From Arenicellales bacterium (GTDB lineage Bacteria; Pseudomonadota; Gammaproteobacteria; Arenicellales; Poriferihabitantaceae), in contig JAPYNK010000209.1 of NCBI GenBank assembly GCA_028285825.1, positions 1 to 43,421 of the forward strand: a stretch of 43,421 nt of DNA, read 5' to 3'. Of this stretch, positions 1 through 8,457 are shown piece by piece. The notes under the pieces were generated by a model. That model saw only the letters and a list, made by a program, of their open reading frames with translations, had not been told where the DNA came from and ran no database searches. How positions within the stretch are numbered: the stretch's first letter is position 1; every line of letters starts with the position of its first letter. Both the position numbers and the translations under genes were made by a program.

Positions 1-916
1 CTTTCGACCATAACTCCTTATTTCAGGCCTTTATAAAACATCTTTTGCGGGAATCTTATGAAGCGGAAAGCGAACCGCTTCTTGCTTTGGAAGAACCAGA
101 AGCACACTTGCATCCCCAGGCCGTCCGGACACTATGGCACCATATTAATGCATTGACGGGCAAAAAATTTTATCCACGCACTCACCATGTTTCATTCAGC
201 AAGCTTCACTGCGCAGCTTGCGGATGGTTCGTCTAGAGAGTGGACAATCTGTGGTTCATTCGCTACCCAGGAAATTCTCGGTTGAAATTCCAGTATCTGA
301 TGGCCTTGAAGATGTAGTGCAAAAATCAATAGGGATATTAAGTTTCCAACCATTAAGCGGCGTGCTTTCAGCAACTGAATCAATTGATGAAGGAAAATAC
401 CGCGATTTGCTTCAATGCTTCGCTTCACATCAGGATAAGGCACAAATTCATTTAAAACTCAAAAATCTCAAGGAGCAAACCACATTATTTATCAATGATT
501 CGGAATTGCAGAAACTGGAAACTTCAGCAAAACGAATGCGCGGTGAGATATTCTTTGCAAAACAGTGGTTGCTTGTTGAAGGACCGACCGACTACCTGCT
601 GGTGCGATCCATGGCGCAAGCATTGGATTGTGACCTTGACAGAAACGGATTTTCAATAATTGATGTCCAAAACAACGGTAATCCAGCTACTTTCGCTGTC
701 TTGGCGAAAGCTTTTACTATTCCTTGGCTTGCAGTTTTTGATGGTGATGAGGCCGGATTGAGATATGTAGAAAAAATCACCAAGCGTCTTGATCTACAGG
801 AACCTTGCGCATATTGCAAGACACATCCGGATGGCGATCTTGAGCAACAACTTGTGACTGATGGATTAGGACCGGAAATTCTAGATATGCCCCCCTGTCT
901 GCCCATGAAGGCGTAG
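1..916 (+). pseudogene. OLD-family ATP-dependent nuclease, frameshifted and truncated, 5' end outside window
   Basis: OLD (overcoming lysogenization defect) proteins join an ABC-type ATPase to a TOPRIM nuclease and act on DNA, often in phage defence. Reading is open from base 3 in one frame and shows a Walker B region (LALEEPEAHLHPQ, about 81-119). The conserved STHSP motif that should follow is found only in another frame (from 173), so one base is missing around 162-172, in a run of six A and four T. The second frame gives the TOPRIM signatures VEGPTDY (E at about 578), DGDEAG (about 740) and DLEQQ. The last residues before the stop at 914-916 come from a palindrome and not from the family, so the C terminus is also lost. 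The P-loop lies upstream of the window. It is probably a decaying gene; a sequencing error could explain the frameshift but not the truncation. Confidence 0.8.
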
Positions 917-935
917 CCTCATGGGCAGACAGGGG
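892..935. repeat. Large near-perfect palindrome (16+4 bp stem, 3-nt loop)
   Basis: The left arm 892-907 is the exact reverse complement of 920-935. Inside them 909-912 (AGGC) pairs with 916-919 (GCCT) around a GTA loop, with one bulged A at 908. It sits exactly where homology to the OLD nuclease stops and supplies that gene's accidental stop codon. There is no T-run, so a simple intrinsic terminator is unlikely. It resembles a mobile-element end or a palindromic interspersed repeat; the family is not recognised. Confidence 0.8.
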
Positions 936-1081
936 AAACCGGGATTCCGGAGCGTCATGGCTGTCTGCGGAGACGCTTCGCAGGCGGTCGAACGGACAGG
1001 ACCGTCGAATGGAAACCGCCGGCCGATCATCCCTGGCAGCGCTTCCTAGCCCAGTCCCCCGCGTCACGGGTAGCCGAGTGA
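936..1081 (+). mobile_element. Possible insertion-element remnant, GC-rich
   Basis: This stretch is visibly richer in G and C than the genes on both sides and begins directly after the palindrome. One plus-strand frame stays open to a stop at 1079-1081 and encodes an Arg-rich tail with the phrase EWKPPADHPWQRF. Tails of the type KPxxDHPWR are familiar to me from transposase C termini, but I cannot assign a family from so little. A host gene tail or non-coding sequence is also possible. Confidence 0.35.
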
Positions 1082-1204
1082 ATGCCGAACCGTTTCCCCA
1101 ACCAGGCTCAGGAGGAAGAATTTCTGAAATGGATCGACTACATCATTTTCAGGTGTCGCAGTACTGGTGATACAATCATGCAACTTAATGGAACCGGCCA
1201 GCCT

Positions 1205-2846
1205 ATGCGCACCTCACGAATACTCCTTGCAACCCTGAAGGAAAATCCCACCGATGCAGAAATTGTCTCGCATCGGTTAATGGTGCGAGCAGGCCTGATT
1301 GAATCGATCCGGAGCCCAAGAGGTTCTCCTGCCCGGCGTTCAGCCTGCAGAACTTTGGCAGGAGTCTGGCCGATGGAATGATTATGGCCCGGAACTGCTC
1401 AGACTCAAGGATCGCCATCAACGTGATTTCTGTCTGGGACCAACCCATGAAGAAGTGATCACTGCACTCCTCAAAAACGAAGTCCGGAGTTATCGGCAAC
1501 TACCCGGAAACTTCTATCAGATCCAGACCAAGTTCCGCGATGAAATCCGCCCCCGTTTTGGAATCATGCGCGGTCGTGAATTCATCATGAAGGATGCCTA
1601 TTCTTTTCATGAAAGTCAGGAGTCTCTCAGGGAAACCTATGACCTGATGCACGACACCTACTGTGCAATCTTTAACCGTCTTGGACTCCGTTACCGACCG
1701 GTCACCGCTGATTCCGGCAGCATCGGAGGGGAAATCTCCCATGAATTTCACGTTCTTGCCGATTCCGGTGAAGATGCGATCGCTTTCTCAACTTCAGGTG
1801 ACTATGCCGCCAATCTGGATCTGGCGGTCGCCATGCCACCTTCCAAGCCAGCAACCGATCCCGGTATGGACTTGGAACTTGTCGACACGCCTGGACTCAG
1901 AACCATCAATGACCTGGTAAAACAATTCAACCAGCCAATTGAAAAAACCATTAAGACACTGATTGTCGAGGCATCGAGAGAGTCCGGCCATAAACTCGTT
2001 GCCATGCTGGTCCGTGGTGATCATGAGCTCAATCCGGTCAAGGCGGAAAAACTTGACATCGTTGCCACCCCGCTTCGCATGGCCGATGCGGATGTCATTC
2101 GGGCAGAGATTGGAGCAGGCCCCGGATCACTCGGGCCGGTCAACCTGCCGATTCCCTGCATCGTCGATCATTGTGTTGCAGTCATGTCTGATTTCTCCGC
2201 TGGTGCCAACCAGGATGACAAGCACTACTTTGGAATCAACTGGGGCCGCGACGCCGAACCCACGAAAACTGCCGATATTCGAAATGTGGTAGATGGCGAT
2301 CCCTCCCCTGACGGACGGGGAGAGCTCAGGATTGCGCGCGGCGTAGAGGTCGGCCACATCTTTCAGCTTGGCTTGAAATACAGCGCCGCATTGAATGCAT
2401 CAGTGCTTGATGCCAAAGGCAAGATGATTCCGATGCATATGGGTTGTTACGGTATTGGAGTCACCCGGATCGTTGCCGCAGCAATCGAGCAGAATCATGA
2501 TGACAAAGGCATTATCTGGCCCGATTCAATCGCCCCTTGGCCACTGGTGATAGTGCCTATCGGTTTAGACCGATCAGGAGGCGTAAAAAAACTGACCGAA
2601 GAATTGTATGAATCGCTCCTGAGAGCCAATGTTGAAGTATTGATGGATGATCGAGACGAGCGACCGGGTGTCCGATTTGCGGATATGGAATTAATTGGCA
2701 TTCCCCATCGAATCGTAATCGGTGAGCGGGGGATCGAAAGAAACTCTGTCGAATACTATCATCGACCTACCGGTCAGACCAGAGATCTATCCATCAAGAA
2801 TCTGACCGGACAGTTAATTGACATCTTCCGTAATAAGGATTCCTGA
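1205..2846 (+). pseudogene. proS: Prolyl-tRNA synthetase with an apparent 86-bp out-of-frame deletion
   Basis: ProRS charges tRNA-Pro and is essential. The true N terminus starts at 1205 ([15 protein letters not shown]) and matches bacterial ProRS up to AGLI at 1300. The next family segment, about 29 residues holding GLYTWLP and the rest of class II motif 1, is missing, and homology resumes one base out of frame at 1302 (NRSGAQEV) and runs to the stop. Motif 2 ([12 protein letters not shown]...KDAYSFH), the inserted editing domain, motif 3 (GCYGIGVTR) and the anticodon-binding domain all look intact. An internal TTG at 1299 could start a 515-residue product, against about 570 in the family, but that product would lack motif 1. 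A very recent mutation, a second proS copy, or an assembly error would fit. Confidence 0.8.
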
Positions 2847-2945
2847 ACCAGACTCATATTTTGGATCACAAGACGTAGACTGCTCCCCGATTGGAATAAC
2901 GGCTACGCAAAACCAGCTACAACGTTAATCCAGTTTTTTCAACGT

Positions 2946-4286
2946 ATGAGCCCGATTCTCACCATTCTGGCAATTGGCGATATCCATCTGGGTACAGTGC
3001 CCTCTCAACTGCCTGAAGACCTGTCAAACAGCGGTGTTGGAAAAGATGACCTAACGCCAGCAGCGGCATGGAAGAGCACTGTAGATTATGCAGTCAACAA
3101 TCAGGTTGATGCCGTATTGCTTGCAGGGGACGTAGTGGAAAGCACCAACGCACGTTTCGAGGCTATGGTTCCACTAGAGCAGGGGGTTCGGCAATTAATC
3201 CAAAACAATATCCGAGTCATTGCAGTAGCCGGAAATCATGATACCGATGCCCTGCCCCGACTGGCAAAACTGATCGACGGATTTTGTCTTCTTGGAGAAC
3301 GCGGTGAATGGGAAAAAGCCATCTTGTCAAAAGATGGCAAGCCGGTAGCGGCTATCGTTGGCTGGTCCTTTCCTGAACGACATGTGCGAGATAACCCGAT
3401 TGCCATGCTCGATCAGCAAGCACTTGGCCTTGCATCTCAAGCTTTCTGCAAAATCGGCTTGCTGCATGGAGACCTCGATGCATCAGGTGGGCCCTATGCA
3501 CCCATCAAAACTGCCGATCTGCGTTCCAGTGGTTTTGATGCCTGGCTTCTGGGACATATTCACAAGCCATCCCTGACAAAAACGACGGACAAGTCAGCCA
3601 GAGACGCTATCGGATATCTGGGTTCCCTGGTCGGACTTGATCCGACAGAAACGGGGCCCCATGGACCATGGATTCTGAAAATGTCTGCAACCGGCTTGCA
3701 TGAAATCAGGCATATCCCGATTGCGCCTCTTCGCTGGGAAATGGCATGCATTGCAACCGATCAAGTGGAAAACACAGAAGAACTCTCAGATTTACTGCTC
3801 GAACATGCCACTCAAACTGTACAAAGAATCAAAGATGATGAGGCTGTTCCGAATGTACTGGGTATACGGGCAACACTTACTGGCCGTTGCAGTTGTCATC
3901 AGGAAATTCAAGCATGGATTGATAAGCGCGAGTTCGAAAAAATACAAAGATTAGTTGGCAATACATTAATCTTCTACAATAAAGTTGTCAATTTATCGGA
4001 TCCCCAAATCAATATTGAAGAGATTGCTTCGGGCGATGATCCGGCCGCTTTACTGGCTCAGCGAATTCTTGCACTGGAAAATAACCAGCCTGAAGCAGTT
4101 GAGCTCGTCAGGCAAGGGCGCATTCACATGGAAGAAGTGGTCAGTGAAAGATGCTGGCAACCCGTATATGAGCATCGAAATGCCCTTGACGTTCTCTCAG
4201 ACGAACACTTGAGATATCTACTAATCCGCGCTGGGAAGAATGCTCTACATAACATGTTGGGCCAAAAGCCGGAAATCAGTACATGA
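2946..4286 (+). CDS. Metallophosphoesterase, SbcD/YhaO-like DNA exonuclease subunit
   Basis: This 446-residue calcineurin-like phosphoesterase has the full metal-binding set in order: GDIHLG (11-16), GDVVES (61-66), AGNHD (95-99), LLHGD (182-186) and GHIHK (203-207). That pattern is the Mre11/SbcD nuclease fold, which in complex with a Rad50/SbcC ATPase trims DNA ends and hairpins. The C-terminal 200 residues are the less conserved capping and partner-binding part. Its stop overlaps the start of the ATPase gene (ATGA at 4283-4286), indicating coupled translation and a two-subunit complex. The layout is closest to B. subtilis YhaO, as judged from the partner gene. Its start follows about 100 bp with no recognisable gene after proS. 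Confidence 0.88.
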   Translation: MSPILTILAIGDIHLGTVPSQLPEDLSNSGVGKDDLTPAAAWKSTVDYAVNNQVDAVLLAGDVVESTNARFEAMVPLEQGVRQLIQNNIRVIAVAGNHDTDALPRLAKLIDGFCLLGERGEWEKAILSKDGKPVAAIVGWSFPERHVRDNPIAMLDQQALGLASQAFCKIGLLHGDLDASGGPYAPIKTADLRSSGFDAWLLGHIHKPSLTKTTDKSARDAIGYLGSLVGLDPTETGPHGPWILKMSATGLHEIRHIPIAPLRWEMACIATDQVENTEELSDLLLEHATQTVQRIKDDEAVPNVLGIRATLTGRCSCHQEIQAWIDKREFEKIQRLVGNTLIFYNKVVNLSDPQINIEEIASGDDPAALLAQRILALENNQPEAVELVRQGRIHMEEVVSERCWQPVYEHRNALDVLSDEHLRYLLIRAGKNALHNMLGQKPEIST

Positions 4287-7200
4287 TTCTGAAGCACCTG
4301 AATATCAATCGATTGCCCGGCATCGATGCGCCTTTTCAGGTCGAGTTCAAGGGATCTGGATTTCACATTGTTCATGGCCCGAATGGGATCGGAAAATCCA
4401 GCCTTTGCATGGCAGTTGAACAGTTGTACTGGAGCAACCAAAAAGCCGGTACAACGGTATTCGTAACCGGTCAACTTGAAATTGATGGCGTGCTCTGGTC
4501 TATCGAACGTGAAGGAAAAAGCCACAATTGGTTACGAATTGACGGACAGGAATCGGACCCCCCCGAACTACCGCCACCCCATCAAGCCAAGTGTTTCTTC
4601 CTGCAGCTGCGAGACTTGATCGCCCCATCACAAGACAGCTTGTCCGACATCGCAACTCAGATTAACCGGCAAATGGCCGGTGGCTTCGACCTTGATGCAG
4701 TCGTTGAATCATATCCGATGCTGACCAAGCATCGAACAAGGAATCTTGGCAAAGCCTTTTCCAATGCCGACCTTGACATAGAAAAAGAACAGAGAACACA
4801 GTCCAGTCTTCAATCCCGACAAGACCATCTTGAAACACTTGAAAAAGAGCTGGTGTCTGCCAGGGAAGAAACAAACCGTGAAGCCAGCATAGACCGAGCA
4901 TTGGGGTTGCTCGAAAAACGAAATAAAGTTAATCGACTGCGCATTGACTTGAACAGTTTTTCCCCTGAAATCGGCAAGCTGCGGGGGGATGAAATTGAGA
5001 GGCTGGATAAAGCTGAAAAAAGGATTCAAGGTTATTCTGAAGACATGAAACGCTTGAATCTGGATGTCACATCAGCCCGAGATGAACAGCGGGAAACCCG
5101 GTTGTCCGACCCATTGGATTCGGACAGTCTCACCACTCAAAAAGCAAGGGCCGACAATCTGATTCGACTCGAAGACCTCATCGCAACCATCAAAAGAGAT
5201 ATTGCCAGCCACAAGGGGGAACTTTCAAAAGCAGTGGAGGCAATCGGGGGTACCGTCAATATGGAGCGTCAATTCCAACTGAGAGAACACGGGCAATTGT
5301 ATGAGTTGCTGGGAAGATGTGTGACCACACATAATAGGAAAGCGATCATCACGACAAAGATTGAACTTCTCGGGAAATCTACCACGAATAATTTGGGTGA
5401 ATCGAATACCGGCCAGCTTGAAAGTGCAATTTCCGCCCTGAGGATGTGGCTTCGAGCATCAACCTGCCAAAAGCCACCTTCTGCAACAACCAATCTAAAG
5501 TGGTGGATGACAGGTGGGATTGTTCTGGGCGTTTTGGGGGGAGTTCTGGCTTATGCTGTATCTTCGTCATTCCTTTTACTGGCTGGTACGGGATTGGGAC
5601 TTCTGGCTCTTGCCCTACTCCTGTTCCAGCCTAATGATCGCTCTCCGGCGACTTCAGAATCCAGGGAAGAAGCCGAAACAAGTTATCGACTAACCAAACA
5701 TGCTGAACCCGATCAATGGGATGTTCCGTCTGTCAAGAATTTGCTGATGCAACTCGAAAACGAACTTTCCAAACTATCCGCCACAGTTCAGTTTGCACAG
5801 AAAAAACAGGACGAACTTGAAACGCTGAAACATGAACTGGAAGTGGTTCAAGCCGATGAAGGGGAACTTGATCTTGAATGTCGGACACTCGCTAAAGAAC
5901 TTGACCTTCAGCATATACCGGATATGGAACTTGTCGATTATGCACGTGCCCTTGGTCACGTTAGTGAAGTTCGGATTACTCTAGCTGGACTTGAAGCAAA
6001 ATGTCTTGAGTCACAGAATAGTCATGCCGAAGGGCTTGGGCAACTGACAGACTGTATCACTCAGCATCTCGTGAACAAACCACGTAATGGACTTGAAGCA
6101 AAAGCAGTAATCGATTCATTGAGCGATAGAAGCAATCGCCTGAAGCAGGCCCTATCCGAGGAAAAGTCGGCCTTGCGACAAATCGAAAGAATCAACTCCG
6201 AGAAAGAACAGGCCGAACAGAACATTCGAGATATCTATGAGCATTTGTCACTTGATCAGGGTGATACCCTTAAACTCAGGGAAATGCTGGATCAACAGGA
6301 AGAATATGCCGGGTTGCGCGATCAAGTCTCAAAACTCGAAAGTCAGATTGAACTGGTTGTACAGGAATTAAAGTCTGCAAATGAAACTCGTCTGGAAAAT
6401 CTGTCTTTCGAGGAGTTGCAACAACTCAAGCAACAGTCTGAAGAAGCCAGGCAGAGAGTTGAAGATATCTCGGGAGAAATCAGCGAAATCCAGACTTTGA
6501 CTAATCAGGTCAGGCAGGGAAGTTCAATGCAGGACCTGATTGCAAAGCGTGAGAATGCCAGAAGCGGCCTGCAGGATGGGCTTGATGCCCAATTGCAATC
6601 ACAGGCCGTGAAATTCCTAATCAACCAAGTAAAAGATCAGTATGAGCAAAAACACATGCCACCCATGTTTGAGCGGGCAAAGCTTCATTTTGCCCGCTTT
6701 ACCCACAATTCCTATGAGCTGCAGATTGGACGTCATGAAGGCAAACCGACCTTGCGGGCGATGGAACTGAAAACGGGCAAGATGCGCGAGATTGACCATT
6801 TGTCAGATGGAACCCGGGTCCAGTTGCTGATTGCCGCCCGCATCGCATTTGCCGAAGAAATTGAAAAAGGCCTGACCCTTCCGTTTTTTCTTGATGAAGC
6901 TCTGGATCAAAGCGATCCACAACGCTTTGAAGCCATCATAGGCTGCCTTGGTCAGGTCTCAACTGACCAGAAACGGCAAATTGTATATCTTACGAGTGAT
7001 CCGGTTGACCGGATTCGAATTGAAAATGCCCTGGAGCTTGCAGGTTGCAAGCTCGCTTCTGCCATTGATCTCGGAGCAATCCGGAAAATGTCGGTGGGCG
7101 TGGATGATGCAGGCAAACTCGAAATCAAATCGGAAAACGACATTCCAATGCCATCAGGCCAGCCGTACTCACAATATGCCGTCGATCTGGCTATACCAGC

Positions 7201-7783
7201 ATTCATACCAACTCAAGGGTGGTTTGGCCAATCAATCAGCTATGTGTTACCCGAAAACAATGAACTTTTGTACAGGTTTCATAAAAATGGCATCCAATCA
7301 GCCGGACAGTGGGACATCGTCGAGGGCCAGCCACTCGCTGATGAATTATGCGAGGGGTTCCTGGATCCAGAGGAAATGAAAACCCGTATCGAGTTATTGA
7401 GGATATTCTGCGAGCTGTGGTCATTGGGCCGAGGCCGCCCTGTCGATCGACATGATCTGCAGAACAGTCATGCAATTAGCGATCGATATATTCAGGGTGT
7501 TTCGGATATTGCCAGGGAAGTCCGGGGAAATGCATCAAAGCTGATCGAGATACTGAGAGAAAGAAGAGACAGCAGAAGCAGTGGACTCCGTCTGAACCTA
7601 ATCGAAAAACTCGAACAGTTTTTTTTGAACAACGGTCAAATTGAAGATTGCAGAGTACTGGATAGGGATGAACTATTGCTCAAGATGCGTGCGACTCCGG
7701 CAGCGGATAAGCTATCGGAAGATACAAGCCTAAAACTGATTCATAAATGGCAGGCCCTGGCAGACCGATTTTCCAGCTCATGA
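4283..7783 (+). CDS. Rad50/SbcC/YhaN-like AAA ATPase with membrane segments and extra C-terminal domain
   Basis: A 1166-residue partner of the upstream phosphoesterase. A Walker A (GPNGIGKSS, 32-40) opens the ATPase head. Long Glu/Lys/Gln-rich coiled coils follow, broken near 405-450 by two hydrophobic stretches (GGIVLGVLGGVLAYAV and LLLAGTGLGLLALALLLF), as in YhaN-type proteins. The second half-head has an ABC signature LSDGTRVQL (about 840) and Walker B FFLDEALDQSD (about 867). The switch region reads VYLTSDP, without the usual His. Most relatives end soon after; here about 230 residues follow (from about 935), mixed then helical and charged, and not recognised by me. It ends 5 bp from the convergent cupin gene. 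A DNA-end processing or anti-phage role is inference. Confidence 0.85.
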   Translation: MILKHLNINRLPGIDAPFQVEFKGSGFHIVHGPNGIGKSSLCMAVEQLYWSNQKAGTTVFVTGQLEIDGVLWSIEREGKSHNWLRIDGQESDPPELPPPHQAKCFFLQLRDLIAPSQDSLSDIATQINRQMAGGFDLDAVVESYPMLTKHRTRNLGKAFSNADLDIEKEQRTQSSLQSRQDHLETLEKELVSAREETNREASIDRALGLLEKRNKVNRLRIDLNSFSPEIGKLRGDEIERLDKAEKRIQGYSEDMKRLNLDVTSARDEQRETRLSDPLDSDSLTTQKARADNLIRLEDLIATIKRDIASHKGELSKAVEAIGGTVNMERQFQLREHGQLYELLGRCVTTHNRKAIITTKIELLGKSTTNNLGESNTGQLESAISALRMWLRASTCQKPPSATTNLKWWMTGGIVLGVLGGVLAYAVSSSFLLLAGTGLGLLALALLLFQPNDRSPATSESREEAETSYRLTKHAEPDQWDVPSVKNLLMQLENELSKLSATVQFAQKKQDELETLKHELEVVQADEGELDLECRTLAKELDLQHIPDMELVDYARALGHVSEVRITLAGLEAKCLESQNSHAEGLGQLTDCITQHLVNKPRNGLEAKAVIDSLSDRSNRLKQALSEEKSALRQIERINSEKEQAEQNIRDIYEHLSLDQGDTLKLREMLDQQEEYAGLRDQVSKLESQIELVVQELKSANETRLENLSFEELQQLKQQSEEARQRVEDISGEISEIQTLTNQVRQGSSMQDLIAKRENARSGLQDGLDAQLQSQAVKFLINQVKDQYEQKHMPPMFERAKLHFARFTHNSYELQIGRHEGKPTLRAMELKTGKMREIDHLSDGTRVQLLIAARIAFAEEIEKGLTLPFFLDEALDQSDPQRFEAIIGCLGQVSTDQKRQIVYLTSDPVDRIRIENALELAGCKLASAIDLGAIRKMSVGVDDAGKLEIKSENDIPMPSGQPYSQYAVDLAIPAFIPTQGWFGQSISYVLPENNELLYRFHKNGIQSAGQWDIVEGQPLADELCEGFLDPEEMKTRIELLRIFCELWSLGRGRPVDRHDLQNSHAISDRYIQGVSDIAREVRGNASKLIEILRERRDSRSSGLRLNLIEKLEQFFLNNGQIEDCRVLDRDELLLKMRATPAADKLSEDTSLKLIHKWQALADRFSSS

Positions 7784-7788
7784 TCTTC

Positions 7789-8457
7789 TCATGAAATTTT
7801 CCTCTCGAATTCAGAAACCTGTCTCAAGTCTCCTCCCTGCCAAAGGTAAAGCATGACAAGAGGTTCATCGCGAGTCTCGAAAAAATGGGGAACAGATGAA
7901 GAAACAAAGACAATCTCTCCTGATTTCTTGAACGACTTCGGCTGATCACGTCCAATCTGAAACCAGGCAGACCCAAACAGAATCCAGTAGATCTCTTCAG
8001 CATCATGCCAATGCATGGGATATTCCACATTTGCCCCCCAAACCCCCACTCCACTCCGTAGTTGGTTGCTGATGAAGGGACCTAGCTGCCCGGTGATTTC
8101 AGAAAAAGCATACCCGGACAGGAGGGCATCGCCTACTACATGGTCTGCCTTGCTGTAGGTCTGTTCCCAGAATAATGACTCACGATACGCAATGAACTGG
8201 GACAAGAGCTTTCCAGCAAGCGATTGGGGGTCCGGACTGATCTCATTGAGTGAATGGACAACCGGCAACATTCTGGCCCCAACATCACGCCAGCACCGTT
8301 CAATGCCCTTGAAGCCACCTTCAAATTTACGAACATGCGGATTTTCGCACTCAGCGACCATATTCTTCATTGTCAGGAGAATTTCAGACTGTATCTCTCG
8401 AGTTTCGGAGGCTCGGGCACTTCCTGAAGTTGTCTGAGTTTGGCAGATCCGGCTCAA
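7789..8457 (-). CDS. DMSP-lyase-like cupin (DddQ-type active site)
   Basis: A 222-residue protein with a C-terminal cupin. DddQ cleaves dimethylsulfoniopropionate to dimethyl sulfide and acrylate with a metal held by two His, a Glu and a Tyr. Here the motif Y146-x2-H149-x-H151-x3-E155-x-Y157 and H191 keep the spacing of Y120, H123, H125, E129, Y131 and H163 of Ruegeria DddQ as I recall them. The segment around YPMHWHDAEEIYWIL and the end DEPLVMLYLWQGGDL are typical of DMSP-lyase-like cupins. The N-terminal 120 residues are helical, as in that family. Its start overlaps the stop of the M24 gene by 4 bp, so the two form one operon. The substrate is not proven; related cupins of unknown substrate exist. 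Confidence 0.75.
   Translation of the reverse strand: MSRICQTQTTSGSARASETREIQSEILLTMKNMVAECENPHVRKFEGGFKGIERCWRDVGARMLPVVHSLNEISPDPQSLAGKLLSQFIAYRESLFWEQTYSKADHVVGDALLSGYAFSEITGQLGPFISNQLRSGVGVWGANVEYPMHWHDAEEIYWILFGSAWFQIGRDQPKSFKKSGEIVFVSSSVPHFFETRDEPLVMLYLWQGGDLRQVSEFERKIS

Noticed and set aside
158-176. Programmed -1 frameshift joining the two OLD nuclease halves
   Set aside because: The run C AAA AAA TTT TAT does not fit a good X XXY YYZ slippery heptamer in the upstream frame, no stimulatory structure was seen and the gene is truncated anyway. A mutation or read error is simpler.
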